A DNA stretch of 64,000 nucleotides from Actinacidiphila guanduensis (GCF_900103985.1 NZ_FNIE01000010.1:124001-188000), one strand, 5' to 3'. Positions 46,497 through 56,027 are shown, counted from the stretch's first letter. The notes: a model not told the origin generated them from the sequence alone. Program-made: numbers and translations.

Positions 46497-48629
46497 ATGC
46501 GTGCGGGCGACCGGGTCGGGCCCGACCCTGATGTGGTGACGGCAGCCAGAGCCGGTGACGAGCGCGCCCTCGACGCGCTCGTCGCCCAGTGCCTCCCGCT
46601 GGTCTACAACATCGTCGGGCGCGCGCTCGACGGGAACGACGACGTGGACGACGTCGTCCAGGAGACCCTGCTGCGGGTCGTCCGGGGGCTGGGCGACCTG
46701 CGCGAGCCCACCGCGTTCCGCTCCTGGCTGGTGGCGATCGCCGTCCGCCAGGTCCGCGACCGCGAGCAGGCCCGCAAAGCCGCCTGGCACCAGCGCACCG
46801 GCCTGGACGCGGCCGAACTCATCCCCGACCCGGCCTCCGACTTCGCCTCGGTGACGATCCTGCGGCTCGGCCTGACCGACCAGCGCCGCGAGATCGCCGA
46901 GGCGACCCGGTGGCTGGACCCGGGCGACCGCACCCTGCTCGCCCTGTGGTGGCTGGAGGAGACCGGCGACATCGGCCGCACCGAACTCGCCGAGGCGCTG
47001 GGCCTGACCCGCCAGCACGCGGCCGTCAAGGTGCAGCGGATGAAGGAGCAACTGGAGACCTCCCGCACGGTCGTCCGGGCGCTCGGCGCGGCCGACGACT
47101 GCGGCGAGCTGCGGGCGCTGGCCGGCGGCTGGGACGGCATCCCCAGCCCGCTGTGGCGCAAGCGCTTCGCCCGCCACATACGGGGCTGCGCGGTGTGCGG
47201 GCGGACGGCCGGCGTCCTGCTCCCGATGGACCGCCTGCTCAGCGGCCTGCCGCTGCTCCCCGTGCCGTTCGCCCTGGGCGGCCTGCCGCCGGCACCGGGG
47301 CACGTACCGGGCCCTGTGCCGGGCAGCCACCCCGCGCCCGGCCCCCACCCCGTCCCGGACGGGCACCCCGGACCCGGCCACATGCCGCACCCCGCTCCGG
47401 GCGGGCACTCCCCCACGCCGGGTCATTTGCCGGGCTCCTCCGCGCCGGGTGCCCAGCCCGCGCCCGGCGGCCACGTCCCCCTGCCGGACCACGTACCGGT
47501 CTCCTCCGCTCCTGGTACGCAGCCCGCTTCCGGCGGCCAGCCGACGGTCCCGCACCCGCGCGGCCCGCGGCGGCCCGGCGCCCACCGGGGTGCCCACCGG
47601 CTCGGGTCGCGGCTGCTGCACGGTCCGCTCGCCGTGCCCGCCGCGGCCGTGACCGCCGTCGCCGCGGTGGCGGCCTCCGCGCTGGTCGCCGTCCACGTCA
47701 GCGACGGCAAGGACGCGCCCGCCGCGCACGCGGCCCCCGCCACCACGACCGCCTCGCCCACCACCGCGGCCCCCACCACCCCGGTGCCCACGACCACGTC
47801 GCCCACCCCGACGCCGACGAAGACGCACCCGCCCGCGCCGAAGAAGCCCGCCACGCACGCGCCCGTCAAGGCGCCGCCCCCGCCCGCGCCGCCCGCGTCC
47901 TCCTCCCGCAAGGGCGTCGGCGTATGGAGCTTCGACGGGGTCAACACCGCGCTCGCCGAGTCGGGAGCGAGCTGGTACTACACGTGGTCCACCACGCACT
48001 CCGGCATCAGCGGCCCCGGCTTCGTGCCGATGATCTGGGGCTCGGGCAGCGTCACTTCGGCCGCGCTCGCGCAGGCGCGGCAGGACGGGCCCTACCTGCT
48101 GGGCTTCAACGAGCCCGACATGGGCGGCCAGTCCAACATGACGGTCGATCAGGCGCTCTCTCTGTGGCCGAAGTTGGAATCGGCGGGCAAGGTGCTGGGC
48201 AGTCCGGCGGTCGCGTACGGCGGCGACACCCCGGGCGGCTGGCTGGACCGCTTCATGACCGGCGCGAAGCAGAAGGGGTACCGCGTCGACTTCATCGCGC
48301 TGCACTGGTACGGCGGGGACTTCACCACGTCGGACGCGGTCGCGCAGCTGCGCTCCTACCTCGAGGCGGTGCACAGCCGCTACGGGAAGCCGATCTGGCT
48401 CACGGAGTTCGCGCTCACCGACTTCTCCACGGGCACCGCGCGCTACCCGAGCGACGCCCAGCAGGCCGCGTTCCTCACCGCGGCGACGAAGATGCTCGAC
48501 GGGCTGCCCTACGTCCAGCGCTACGCGTGGTTCGGCCTCCCGGCCAAGGACGGCGCCCCGAGCACGGGCCTCTTCCACAGCGGCCCCGTGGCCACGGAAG
48601 AGGGCCGCGCCTTCGAAAGGGCCCGCTGA
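46497..48629 (+). CDS. ECF sigma factor fused to a secreted Asl1/GH128-like glycoside hydrolase
   Basis: This 710-residue protein has sigma region 2 (residues 15-90, with DDVDDVVQETLLRVVRGL), region 4 (about 135-185, LAEALGLTRQHAAVKVQRMKEQL) and HIRGCAVCG (227-235), reminiscent of a ZAS-type zinc motif. A His/Pro/Gly-rich stretch leads to one membrane segment (about 377-400, AVPAAAVTAVAAVAASALVAV), a Thr/Pro linker and a catalytic domain (470-710) with GFNEPD and LTEFAL, the acid/base and nucleophile Glu of Asl1/GH128-like beta-glucanases. The layout puts the sigma domains inside and the hydrolase outside the cell, suggesting glycan sensing. The ATG at 46497 follows a GGAGCGAGG-like site. Confidence 0.9.
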   Translation: MRAGDRVGPDPDVVTAARAGDERALDALVAQCLPLVYNIVGRALDGNDDVDDVVQETLLRVVRGLGDLREPTAFRSWLVAIAVRQVRDREQARKAAWHQRTGLDAAELIPDPASDFASVTILRLGLTDQRREIAEATRWLDPGDRTLLALWWLEETGDIGRTELAEALGLTRQHAAVKVQRMKEQLETSRTVVRALGAADDCGELRALAGGWDGIPSPLWRKRFARHIRGCAVCGRTAGVLLPMDRLLSGLPLLPVPFALGGLPPAPGHVPGPVPGSHPAPGPHPVPDGHPGPGHMPHPAPGGHSPTPGHLPGSSAPGAQPAPGGHVPLPDHVPVSSAPGTQPASGGQPTVPHPRGPRRPGAHRGAHRLGSRLLHGPLAVPAAAVTAVAAVAASALVAVHVSDGKDAPAAHAAPATTTASPTTAAPTTPVPTTTSPTPTPTKTHPPAPKKPATHAPVKAPPPPAPPASSSRKGVGVWSFDGVNTALAESGASWYYTWSTTHSGISGPGFVPMIWGSGSVTSAALAQARQDGPYLLGFNEPDMGGQSNMTVDQALSLWPKLESAGKVLGSPAVAYGGDTPGGWLDRFMTGAKQKGYRVDFIALHWYGGDFTTSDAVAQLRSYLEAVHSRYGKPIWLTEFALTDFSTGTARYPSDAQQAAFLTAATKMLDGLPYVQRYAWFGLPAKDGAPSTGLFHSGPVATEEGRAFERAR

Positions 48630-49151
48630 GCCGGGCGGCTCCCCGCCGCAGGGGTTCCGGTACGCCGCCGGGTGCCGCCCGAGGCGGTGCGGGTGCGGCT
48701 GCCCGCCGCGAGGGTTCCTGTCTCGTCGCCGACAGCCGGCCGGTGACCGGTTGCGCGCGCAGTTCCTCCCCCAGGGCTTCGCCTGGGGGCACCCCCAGCG
48801 CCCCTTTCGGGTTCCCGTCCGCCCCACGGGGGTCCAATGCCGCCCCGAGGCCGGTGGCCTCTTCTGGGGGTTCCCACCTCTGGGGGAGCCGTTCCCCGCG
48901 CCCCGGAAAACCTCGCTCTGCGCGCGAAGGGCGAGCACATCAGGGGCGCGGGGAACTGCGCGACGAGCCCAGAACCGGCCTGCGGCCGGGGACCGGCGGA
49001 AGCCCCCACGGCGGGCAGCCGTTCTTGGGGGCGCGGGGAACTGCGCGACCAGCCATCCTGCGGGCAGCACCCGGCACTGTGGGACAACCCCCACGGCGGG
49101 GCGCCGTGGCCGCGCTGCCGCAACGGCGGCACCCAACCCCGTAAAGAACCC
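48630..49151. other. intergenic repeat island B with stable hairpin
   Basis: This 522-bp gene-free stretch has CCCCCAGG-GCTTCG-CCTGGGGG (48768-48789), a strong hairpin likely to terminate the sigma-hydrolase transcript. It also has two copies of GGGGCGCGGGGAACTGCGCG (48943-48962 and 49027-49046) and a complementary GCGCGCAGTTCCTC at about 48753. The block 48920-49020 parallels island A at 38910-39012. Short frames overlap it but show no conserved sequence. Confidence 0.8.
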
Positions 49152-50270
49152 TTATGCGTGGATCGCGGAAGCCGTTTCGCTCAAAGGGCGCCCTGTGGCG
49201 CCGTGCCGCGAGGCGACGATCTCCGCCGCGATGGAGAGCGCCGTCTCCTCGGGGGTGCGGCCGCCGAGGTCGAGGCCGATCGGGGAGTGGAGGCGGGCCA
49301 GGGCGGAAGCGGGGAGCCCCGCGGCGCGCAGGCGCTCCGACCGGTGGTCGTGGGTGCGGCGCGAGCCCATCGCGCCCACGTAGGCGAGCGGAAGGCGCAG
49401 GGCGCGGTCGAGGAGCGGGACGTCGAACTTCGCGTCGTGGGTGAGGACGCAGACGGCCGTACGGGCATCGAGCCGCCCGGCCGCGGCCTCGGCGTCGAGG
49501 TAGCGGTGCGGCCAGTCCACGACGACGTCCTCGGCCTCGGGGAAGCGCGCGGCGGTGGCGAAGACCGCGCGGGCGTCGCAGACGGTGACCCGGTAGCCGA
49601 GGAACCGCCCGGCCCGTACGAGGGCGGCCGCGAAGTCGATCGCCCCGAACACCAGCATCCGCGGCGGCGGCACGCTGGACTCCACCAGCAGCGTCAGCGG
49701 CACCCCGCAGCGGCTCCCCTCGGCCCCGATCCCCACCGTGCCGGAGCGCCCGGCGGCGAGCATCGCCGCGGCCTCGGCGGCCGCCGTGCGGTCCCGTACG
49801 GGGTCGCCGAGGGAGCCGACGCGGGAGCCGTCGGGCCGTATCAGCAGGGCGCGGCCGAGGAGTTCGGCCGGGCCCGCGACGACGCGGGCGAGCGCCGCCG
49901 CCTCCCCCGAGGCGGCGGCGGCAAGCGCGGCGGCCACCTCGGGCCGCTCGGCGGGGTCGATCCGCTGGATGGCGACGTCGATGACGCCGCCGCAGGTCAG
50001 CCCGACGGCGAAGGCATCGTCGTCGGAGTAGCCGAACCGTTCGAGCGCGGTCGCCGGCCCCTCGCCGGAGAGCGCCTGGCGGCACAGCTCGTAGACCGCG
50101 CCCTCCACGCAGCCGCCCGAGACGCTGCCGATCGCGGTGCCGTCGGCGTCGACGGCGAGCGCGGCGCCGGGCCGGCGCGGGGCGCTGCCCCCGGTGGCGG
50201 CCACGGTCGCGACGGCGAACGGGCGGCCGAGCCCGCTCCAGCGGTGCAGCTCCCCGGCGAGATCCAGCAT
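49152..50270 (-). CDS. XdhC-family xanthine dehydrogenase maturation factor
   Basis: XdhC binds the sulfurated molybdenum cofactor and inserts it into xanthine dehydrogenase. The 372-residue protein has the N-terminal XdhC/CoxI segment GGSAPRRPGAALAVDADGTAIGSVSGGCVEGAVYE and the C-terminal Rossmann-like XdhC_C domain MLVFGAIDFAAALVRAGRFLGYRVTVCDAR followed by LDLGGRTPEETALSIAAEIVA. The ATG at 50270 follows AAGGGG at good spacing; an ATG at 50285 is possible. It lies downstream of the purine permease and serves the xdh genes at 52-56 kb. Confidence 0.9.
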   Translation of the reverse strand: MLDLAGELHRWSGLGRPFAVATVAATGGSAPRRPGAALAVDADGTAIGSVSGGCVEGAVYELCRQALSGEGPATALERFGYSDDDAFAVGLTCGGVIDVAIQRIDPAERPEVAAALAAAASGEAAALARVVAGPAELLGRALLIRPDGSRVGSLGDPVRDRTAAAEAAAMLAAGRSGTVGIGAEGSRCGVPLTLLVESSVPPPRMLVFGAIDFAAALVRAGRFLGYRVTVCDARAVFATAARFPEAEDVVVDWPHRYLDAEAAAGRLDARTAVCVLTHDAKFDVPLLDRALRLPLAYVGAMGSRRTHDHRSERLRAAGLPASALARLHSPIGLDLGGRTPEETALSIAAEIVASRHGATGRPLSETASAIHA

Positions 50271-50305
50271 GGTGTTCCCCTTCATGGAGAAGTGACCTGA
50301 AATAT

Positions 50306-50323
50306 CGTCAGACACCTCTGACG
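50306..50323. promoter_or_regulatory. 18-bp palindrome between permease and xdhC
   Basis: CGTCAGA-CACC-TCTGACG is a perfect inverted repeat with 7-bp arms and 4-bp centre in the 58-bp gap. Read on the minus-strand RNA it makes a hairpin followed by AUAUUUC, so it could be an attenuator or partial terminator as well as an operator for xdhC. Confidence 0.6.
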
Positions 50324-50328
50324 GAGCC

Positions 50329-51795
50329 CTAGTTGACGCCCAGCCACGCCTCGATGGGGTGCAGCGCGAAGTAGACGGTGAAGACGGCGGTCAGCGCCCA
50401 CATGAAAATCCCGGGCTCGCGCCAGCGCCCCTGCGCGAACCGGATCGCGGTGTAGGAGACCACCCCGGCGCCGACCCCGGCGGTGATGGAGTACGTGAAG
50501 GGCATCAGCGCCACGGTCATGAAGACCGGCACGGCCACCGCCCGGTCCGACCAGTCGACGTGCCGGGCGTTGCCCATCATCATCGAGCCGATCACCACCA
50601 GCGCGGCGGCGGCGACCTGCCCGGGCACGATCTGCGCGAGCGGGGTGAAGAACAGCCCGAGGGCAAAGAGCAGTCCGGTGACCACGGAGGACAGGCCCGT
50701 GCGGGCGCCCTCGCCGACGCCGGTGGCGGACTCGATGAAGACGGTCTGCCCGGAGGCGCCGGCGATGCCGCCGATCGCGCCGCCGGCCCCATCCACGAAC
50801 AGCGCCTTGGACAGGCCCGGCATCCGGCCGCGCGCGTCGGCGAGCCCGGCCTCGGTGCCGACGCCGATGATGGTGGCCATCGCGTCGAAGAACCCGGCGA
50901 GCACGAGGGTGAAGACGATGACGGCGACCGTCATGCCGCCGATCGCGCCCCAGCCGCCGAAGGCGACGTGCCCGAGGAGCGAGAAGTCGGGCATCGACAC
51001 GGCGCTGCCGTGCAGTTCGGGCGCGGTACCGCCCCAGTCGGCGGCGCTGAGCCCCGCGGCGGCGTTGACGGCGACGGCGAGCACGGTGCCGGTGACGATG
51101 CCGATCAGGATCGCGCCGGGCACGCCGCGGGCCTGGAGCATGAAGATCAGCAGCAGCGTGACGCAGAACAGCAGCACCGGCCAGCCGGACAGCTGCCCGC
51201 CGCGGCCGAGGGCGACCGGCGAGCTGCCGTGCGGGTCGCCGCGGCCGACGAAGCCGGCGTTGACCAGGCCGATCAGCGCGATGAACAGGCCGATGCCGAT
51301 GGTGATGCCGTGCTTGAGCGGCAGCGGTATCGCGTTCATCACGATCTCGCGCAGCCCGGTGACCACGAGCAGCACGATGACGCCGCCGTAGATCACGCAC
51401 ATGCCCATCGCCTGCGGCCAGGTCATGTCCGGGGCGACCTGGGTGGAGATCACCCCGGCTACGCTCAGCCCGGCCGCCAGCGCCAGCGGTACCTTGCCCA
51501 CCAGGCCCATCAGCAGCGTGGAGACGGCGGCGGCGAGCGCGGTGGCGGTGATCAGGGCCGCGTGGCCGAGCCGGTGGCCGTGCGCGTCGGGTCCGGACAG
51601 CAGCAGCGGGTTGAGCAGCAGGATGTAGCACATCGCCATGAAGGTGGTGATGCCGCCGCGGACTTCGCGCGGGATGGAGGACCCGCGCGCGGAGATGTGG
51701 AAGTAGCCGTCGAGCCGTCCGGTGCCGGCGGCCGAGTGCGGGCCGGGGCCCGTGCCGCCGGCCGCCGGGCGCGGCTCCACTGGTGTCTGGGTCAT
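50329..51795 (-). CDS. AzgA-like NCS2 purine permease
   Basis: This 488-residue transporter probably imports adenine, guanine or hypoxanthine with protons. The first segment GGITTFMAMCYILLLNPLLL, the conserved GLREIVMNAIPLPLKHGITIGIGLFIALIGL and GFFDAMATIIGVGTEAGL mark the AzgA/GhxP branch rather than the uracil/xanthine branch. Some 12-14 hydrophobic segments are present. The ATG at 51795 follows GGGAG at about 10 bp. It lies between xdhC and the xdh operon on the same strand and would supply the pathway with substrate. Confidence 0.92.
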   Translation of the reverse strand: MTQTPVEPRPAAGGTGPGPHSAAGTGRLDGYFHISARGSSIPREVRGGITTFMAMCYILLLNPLLLSGPDAHGHRLGHAALITATALAAAVSTLLMGLVGKVPLALAAGLSVAGVISTQVAPDMTWPQAMGMCVIYGGVIVLLVVTGLREIVMNAIPLPLKHGITIGIGLFIALIGLVNAGFVGRGDPHGSSPVALGRGGQLSGWPVLLFCVTLLLIFMLQARGVPGAILIGIVTGTVLAVAVNAAAGLSAADWGGTAPELHGSAVSMPDFSLLGHVAFGGWGAIGGMTVAVIVFTLVLAGFFDAMATIIGVGTEAGLADARGRMPGLSKALFVDGAGGAIGGIAGASGQTVFIESATGVGEGARTGLSSVVTGLLFALGLFFTPLAQIVPGQVAAAALVVIGSMMMGNARHVDWSDRAVAVPVFMTVALMPFTYSITAGVGAGVVSYTAIRFAQGRWREPGIFMWALTAVFTVYFALHPIEAWLGVN

Positions 51796-51958
51796 GTGCG
51801 CCAACTCCCAAGGTTCACAGGGGCACCCGGCCGCCGGAGCGCGGGCGGGATTTGGGATTCCGCGTGGCCTGCACGACCCGGGGGACGGCCCGAGGCGAAC
51901 ACGTGCGGTGCCTTCCCGTACCGGCGGCGCCGCTCGGCGCGGCCGGTACGGGCGGCGT

Positions 51959-54382
51959 TCAGGACCCGGTGAGGTGTTCCGGTCGCACCGGGGTCCGGTT
52001 GAGCTCCAGGCCCGTGGCCTGCCGGATGGCGGCGAGGACGGCGGGCGTGGACGACAGGGTGGGGGCCTCGCCGATGCCGCGCAGCCCGTAGGGGGCGTGC
52101 TCGTCGGCGAGTTCGAGGATGTCGAGCGGCATGCTCGGGGTGTCGAGGATGGTGGGGATCAGGTAGTCGGTGAAGGAGGGGTTGCGCACCTTGGCGGTCA
52201 CGGGGTCGACCACGATCTCCTCCATGACGGCCACGCCCAGGCCCTGGGTGGAGCCGCCCTGGATCTGGCCGGCCACCGACAGCGGGTTGAGCGCCTTGCC
52301 GACGTCCTGCGCGCAGGCCAGCTCGACCACCTTGACCAGGCCGAGTTCGGTGTCGACCTCGACCACGGCCCGGTGGGCGGCGAAGCTGTACTGGACATGG
52401 CCGTTTCCCTGCCCGGTGCGCAGGTCGAACGGCTGGGTGGGCCGGTGCCGGAACTCCAGCTCCAGGTCCACCGCCTCGTCCTCGAGCACTTCGGCGATGG
52501 GCGCGAGCTTCTCGCCGCCGTCGGTCACCACGTGGCCGTCCTCCAGCAGGAGTTCGGCGGTCGCCCAGGCGGGGTGGTAGGTGCCGAACTTGCGGCGGCC
52601 GATGGCGAGGACCTTCTCCCGCACCGCCTCGCAGGTGTTCTTCACCGCGCCACCGGTCATGTACGTCTGCCGGGAGGCCGAGGTGGAGCCGGCCGAACCG
52701 ACCTGCGTGTCGGCCGGGTTGATGGTGACCTGGGTGACGCCGAGTTCGGAGCGGGCGATCTGGGCGTGCACGGTGACGCCGCCCTGCCCGACCTCGGCCA
52801 TCGCGGTGTGCACGGTGGCCACGGCCTCGCCGTTGATCGCCTCGATGCGCACCCGGGCGGTGGAGTAGTCGTCGAAGCCCTCGGAGAAGCCGACGTTCTT
52901 GATGCCGACCGCGTAGCCGATCCCGCGTACGACGCCTTCGCCGTGGGTGGTGTTGGACAGGCCGCCGGGCAGGGCCCGCACGTCGGCGCCCTCGGTGGTC
53001 TCCCACTGCCGCTCGGGCGGCAGCGGCATCGCCTTGACCCGGCGCAGCAGTTCGGCGACCGGCGCGGGCGAGTCCACGACCTGCCCGGTGGGCATCACCG
53101 CGCCCTGCTCCATGGCGTTGCGCTGCCGGAACTCGACGGGGTCCATGCCGAGTTCGGCGGCGACCTTGTCCATCTGCGCCTCGTAGGCGAAGCACGCCTG
53201 CACCGCGCCGAAGCCGCGCATCGCCCCGCACGGCGGGTTGTTGGTGTAGAGGGCCAGGGCCTCGATGTCGACGTCGTCCACGACGTAGGGGCCGACGCCG
53301 AGCGAGGCGGCGTTGCCGACGACGGCCGGGGAGGAGGAGGCGTAGGCGCCGCCGTCCAGCACGATGCGGCAGCGCACGTGCGTCAACTTGCCCTCCCGGG
53401 TGGCCCCGTGCTCGTACGTCAGCTTCGCCGGGTGGCGGTGGACGTGGCCGAAGAAGGACTCGAAACGGTTGTAGACGATCTTGACGGGCTTGCCGGTGCG
53501 CAGCGCGAGCAGGCAGCCGTGGATCTGCATCGACAGGTCCTCGCGGCCGCCGAAGGCACCGCCGACGCCGGAGAGGGTCATGCGGACCTTCTTCTCCGGC
53601 AGGCCGAGCACGGGGGCGATCTGCCGCAGGTCGGAGTGGAGCCACTGGGTGGCGACGTAGAGGTCCACCCCGCCGTCCTCGGCGGGCACCGCGAGCCCGG
53701 ACTCCGGGCCGAGGAACGCCTGGTCCTGCATCCCGAAGACGTATTCGCCGCGTACGACGACGTCCGCGCGCCGGGCGGCGGCGTCGGCGTCGCCGCGTAC
53801 GATCGGCTGGCGGTGCACGATGTTGGGGTGCGGCACGTGGCCGCTGTGGTGGTCGTCGCGGTCCTCGTGGACCAGTACGGCGCCGGGTGCGGTCGCGGAC
53901 GCCTCGTCGGTGACGACGGGCAGCTCCTCGTAGACCACGCGGATCTTGGCGGCCGCGCGGCGGGCGGTCTCGGGGTGGTCGGCGGCGACCAGCGCGACGG
54001 GCTCGCCGTGGTGGCGGACCTTGCCGTGGGCGAGGACGGGGGTGTCGCGGATCTCCAGCCCGTAGTGGCGGACCTCGGTGGGCAGGTCGTCGTAGGTGAG
54101 CACCGCGTACACCCCGGGGGTGGCCAGCGCCTCGGCGGTGTCGATGGAGACGATCCTGGCGTGGGCGACGGTGCTGCGCAGGGTGTGGCCCCACAGCATG
54201 TCCTCGTGCCACAGGTCGGAGGAGTACGCGAACTCGCCGGTGACCTTCAGGACGCCGTCCGGGCGCAGCGTGGACTCGCCGATGCCGCCGCGGGTGCCGG
54301 TGGCGCCCTGGGTCAGGCCGCGGGCGACCCCGGTGGGGGTGCGGCCGCCCTCGGCGGCGCGGTTCTGCTCGGCCGTGCTCAT
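51959..54382 (-). CDS. xanthine dehydrogenase, molybdenum-binding subunit
   Basis: This 807-residue catalytic subunit hydroxylates hypoxanthine and xanthine. Moco-binding blocks GVGGAFGGREDLSMQIH and CGAMRGFGAVQACFAYE are present, as is the C-terminal RGIGEAPTLSS whose Glu is the catalytic base. The N-terminal RPDGVLKVTGEFAYSSDLW is also typical. ATG at 54382 and GTG at 54388 are both possible; GAAGGGG lies 10 or 4 bp upstream respectively, and the GTG would overlap the iron-sulfur stop (GTGA). It is the third gene of FAD-iron-sulfur-Moco order. Confidence 0.94.
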   Translation of the reverse strand: MSTAEQNRAAEGGRTPTGVARGLTQGATGTRGGIGESTLRPDGVLKVTGEFAYSSDLWHEDMLWGHTLRSTVAHARIVSIDTAEALATPGVYAVLTYDDLPTEVRHYGLEIRDTPVLAHGKVRHHGEPVALVAADHPETARRAAAKIRVVYEELPVVTDEASATAPGAVLVHEDRDDHHSGHVPHPNIVHRQPIVRGDADAAARRADVVVRGEYVFGMQDQAFLGPESGLAVPAEDGGVDLYVATQWLHSDLRQIAPVLGLPEKKVRMTLSGVGGAFGGREDLSMQIHGCLLALRTGKPVKIVYNRFESFFGHVHRHPAKLTYEHGATREGKLTHVRCRIVLDGGAYASSSPAVVGNAASLGVGPYVVDDVDIEALALYTNNPPCGAMRGFGAVQACFAYEAQMDKVAAELGMDPVEFRQRNAMEQGAVMPTGQVVDSPAPVAELLRRVKAMPLPPERQWETTEGADVRALPGGLSNTTHGEGVVRGIGYAVGIKNVGFSEGFDDYSTARVRIEAINGEAVATVHTAMAEVGQGGVTVHAQIARSELGVTQVTINPADTQVGSAGSTSASRQTYMTGGAVKNTCEAVREKVLAIGRRKFGTYHPAWATAELLLEDGHVVTDGGEKLAPIAEVLEDEAVDLELEFRHRPTQPFDLRTGQGNGHVQYSFAAHRAVVEVDTELGLVKVVELACAQDVGKALNPLSVAGQIQGGSTQGLGVAVMEEIVVDPVTAKVRNPSFTDYLIPTILDTPSMPLDILELADEHAPYGLRGIGEAPTLSSTPAVLAAIRQATGLELNRTPVRPEHLTGS

Positions 54383-54384
54383 GC

Positions 54385-54861
54385 TCACACCGCCCCTTCG
54401 GTGCGGGCGGCCGCGAGGCGGACCGCGTCGAGGATCTTCTCGTAGCCGGTGCAGCGGCACAGGTTGCCCGACAGGGCCTCGCGGATGTCGCCGTCGGAGG
54501 GTTCGGGGTTGCGTTCCAGCAACTCGTCGGCGGCGACCAGCAGTCCGGGGGTGCAGAAGCCGCACTGCACGGCGCCGGCGTCCACGAACGCCTGCTGCAC
54601 GGTGGACAGTTCGCCCTCGGGTCCGGCCAGTCCCTCCACGGTGGTGACCTCGCGGCCTTGCGCCTGGCCCGCGGCCACCAGGCAGGAGCACACCGGCACG
54701 CCGTCCAGGCGGACCGTGCACGAGCCGCACTCGCCCTGCTCGCAGGCGTTCTTCGAGCCCGGCAGGCCGAGCCGCTCGCGCAGCACGTAGAGCAGGCTCT
54801 CGCCCTCCCAGACGTCGTCGGCGCTCGCCTGGCGGCCGTTGACGGTGAAGGTCACGCGCAT
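54385..54861 (-). CDS. xanthine dehydrogenase, 2Fe-2S subunit
   Basis: The 158-residue protein carries both iron-sulfur clusters: CEQGECGSCTVRLDG with a further Cys (plant-type ferredoxin fold, residues about 40-60) and CGFCTPG plus CRCTGYEK (residues 100-141). It passes electrons from the molybdenum site to the FAD subunit. Its ATG lies 10 bp inside the end of the FAD gene and its stop touches the Moco gene start, so the three subunits are tightly coupled. Confidence 0.95.
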   Translation of the reverse strand: MRVTFTVNGRQASADDVWEGESLLYVLRERLGLPGSKNACEQGECGSCTVRLDGVPVCSCLVAAGQAQGREVTTVEGLAGPEGELSTVQQAFVDAGAVQCGFCTPGLLVAADELLERNPEPSDGDIREALSGNLCRCTGYEKILDAVRLAAARTEGAV

Positions 54862-55745
54862 GACTCGGTCCTCTCCGCTCCGCGGTACTCCCGCCAGGTC
54901 CAGTCCAGGGTGCGGCGGGCCATCACGCCCAGCGCGTGCCGCCGGTAGGAGGCGGTGCCCCGCACGTCGTCGATGGGATTGGCGGCGCCGGAGACCAGCG
55001 TCGCGAACTGCCGTGCCACCGCGGGCGGCAGGGCCGCCCGGCTCTCCCACAGCCCCGCCTCCTCCAGCGCCGCCGCCAGGAACTCCTCGGCGGCCCGGGC
55101 CCGGATCGGGGTGGGCGCGGCCGAGCCGATGCCGGTGCGCACCTGCCGGACCTCGGGGTGCAGGGCGATCCCGAAGGCGCACACCGCGATCACCATCGCG
55201 TTGCGGGTGCCGACCTTGGAGAACTGCTGCGGCCCGGTGGCCGTCTTCAGCCGGACCGCGCGGATCAGCTCGTCGGGCGCCAGCGCGTTGCGCTTCACGC
55301 CGACGTAGAAGTCGTCGATGGGGATCAGCCGGGTGCCGCGCACCGAGACCGCCTCGACCTCGGCGCCGCCGGCCAGCAGCGCCGGGTGGGCGTCGCCGGC
55401 TGGCGAGGCGGTGCCGAGGTTGCCGCCCACCCCGCCGCGGTTGCGGATCTGCGGGGAGGCCACGGTGTGCGAGGCGAGCGCCAGGCCCGGCGCCTGGGTG
55501 CGCAGGTGCTCCATGATCCGGCTGTAGGGCACGCTCGCGCCCAGCCGTACGGTCCCGGACCCGCTGTCGGTGTCGAACTCCGAGAGCTCCGGGATGCGGC
55601 CGAGGTCCAGCAGGTGCTCGGGCCTGCGGTGGTCGAAGTTGATCTCCACCATCACGTCCGTGCCGCCGGCGATGGGCACCGCGGAAGGGTGCTCGGCCTT
55701 GGCGGCGACCGCCTCCTGCCAGGTGGCGGGGCGCAGGAATTCCAT
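54852..55745 (-). CDS. xanthine dehydrogenase, FAD-binding subunit
   Basis: This 297-residue protein has PIAGGTDVMVEINF (the FAD pyrophosphate loop), ASPQIRNRGGVGGNLGTASPAGD and the CO-dehydrogenase flavoprotein C-terminal domain near the end. It transfers electrons to NAD+. It is the first gene of the operon; the ATG at 55745 follows GAAGAGA. The promoter must lie in the 282-bp region shared with the divergent PucR gene, including AATCTACAAGAC at about 55880 (minus strand) as a possible -10. Confidence 0.94.
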   Translation of the reverse strand: MEFLRPATWQEAVAAKAEHPSAVPIAGGTDVMVEINFDHRRPEHLLDLGRIPELSEFDTDSGSGTVRLGASVPYSRIMEHLRTQAPGLALASHTVASPQIRNRGGVGGNLGTASPAGDAHPALLAGGAEVEAVSVRGTRLIPIDDFYVGVKRNALAPDELIRAVRLKTATGPQQFSKVGTRNAMVIAVCAFGIALHPEVRQVRTGIGSAAPTPIRARAAEEFLAAALEEAGLWESRAALPPAVARQFATLVSGAANPIDDVRGTASYRRHALGVMARRTLDWTWREYRGAERTESCA

Positions 55746-56027
55746 GGGGGCGTCTCTTCTCGGGTCCGGGTGCTGTTCATGTCCTGTTACACGCGGCGTG
55801 GGGCCAGTACACGGCCCACCGGCCATCCGGGTGCAGTCACCGAACACATGAAGCGCCGCGCCGGCCGGGCCCCGGGTCTTGTAGATTCCTCCGAAAGGGC
55901 GGGCCGTGAAACCTCGCCGCATCCCATCGGCAACACGGATGCCGCACACTCCGGGTGGGGGCGGACGCGACCGCGCCACCACCGGCGACGAGCGGCCGGC
56001 CCCCGGCCGCGGACGAAGGCGAGACGT

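Noticed and set aside
45501..49136. 1211-codon minus-strand frame
   Set aside because: Spans the antisense of GntR, GNAT and sigma-hydrolase genes and a repeat island; no domain features.
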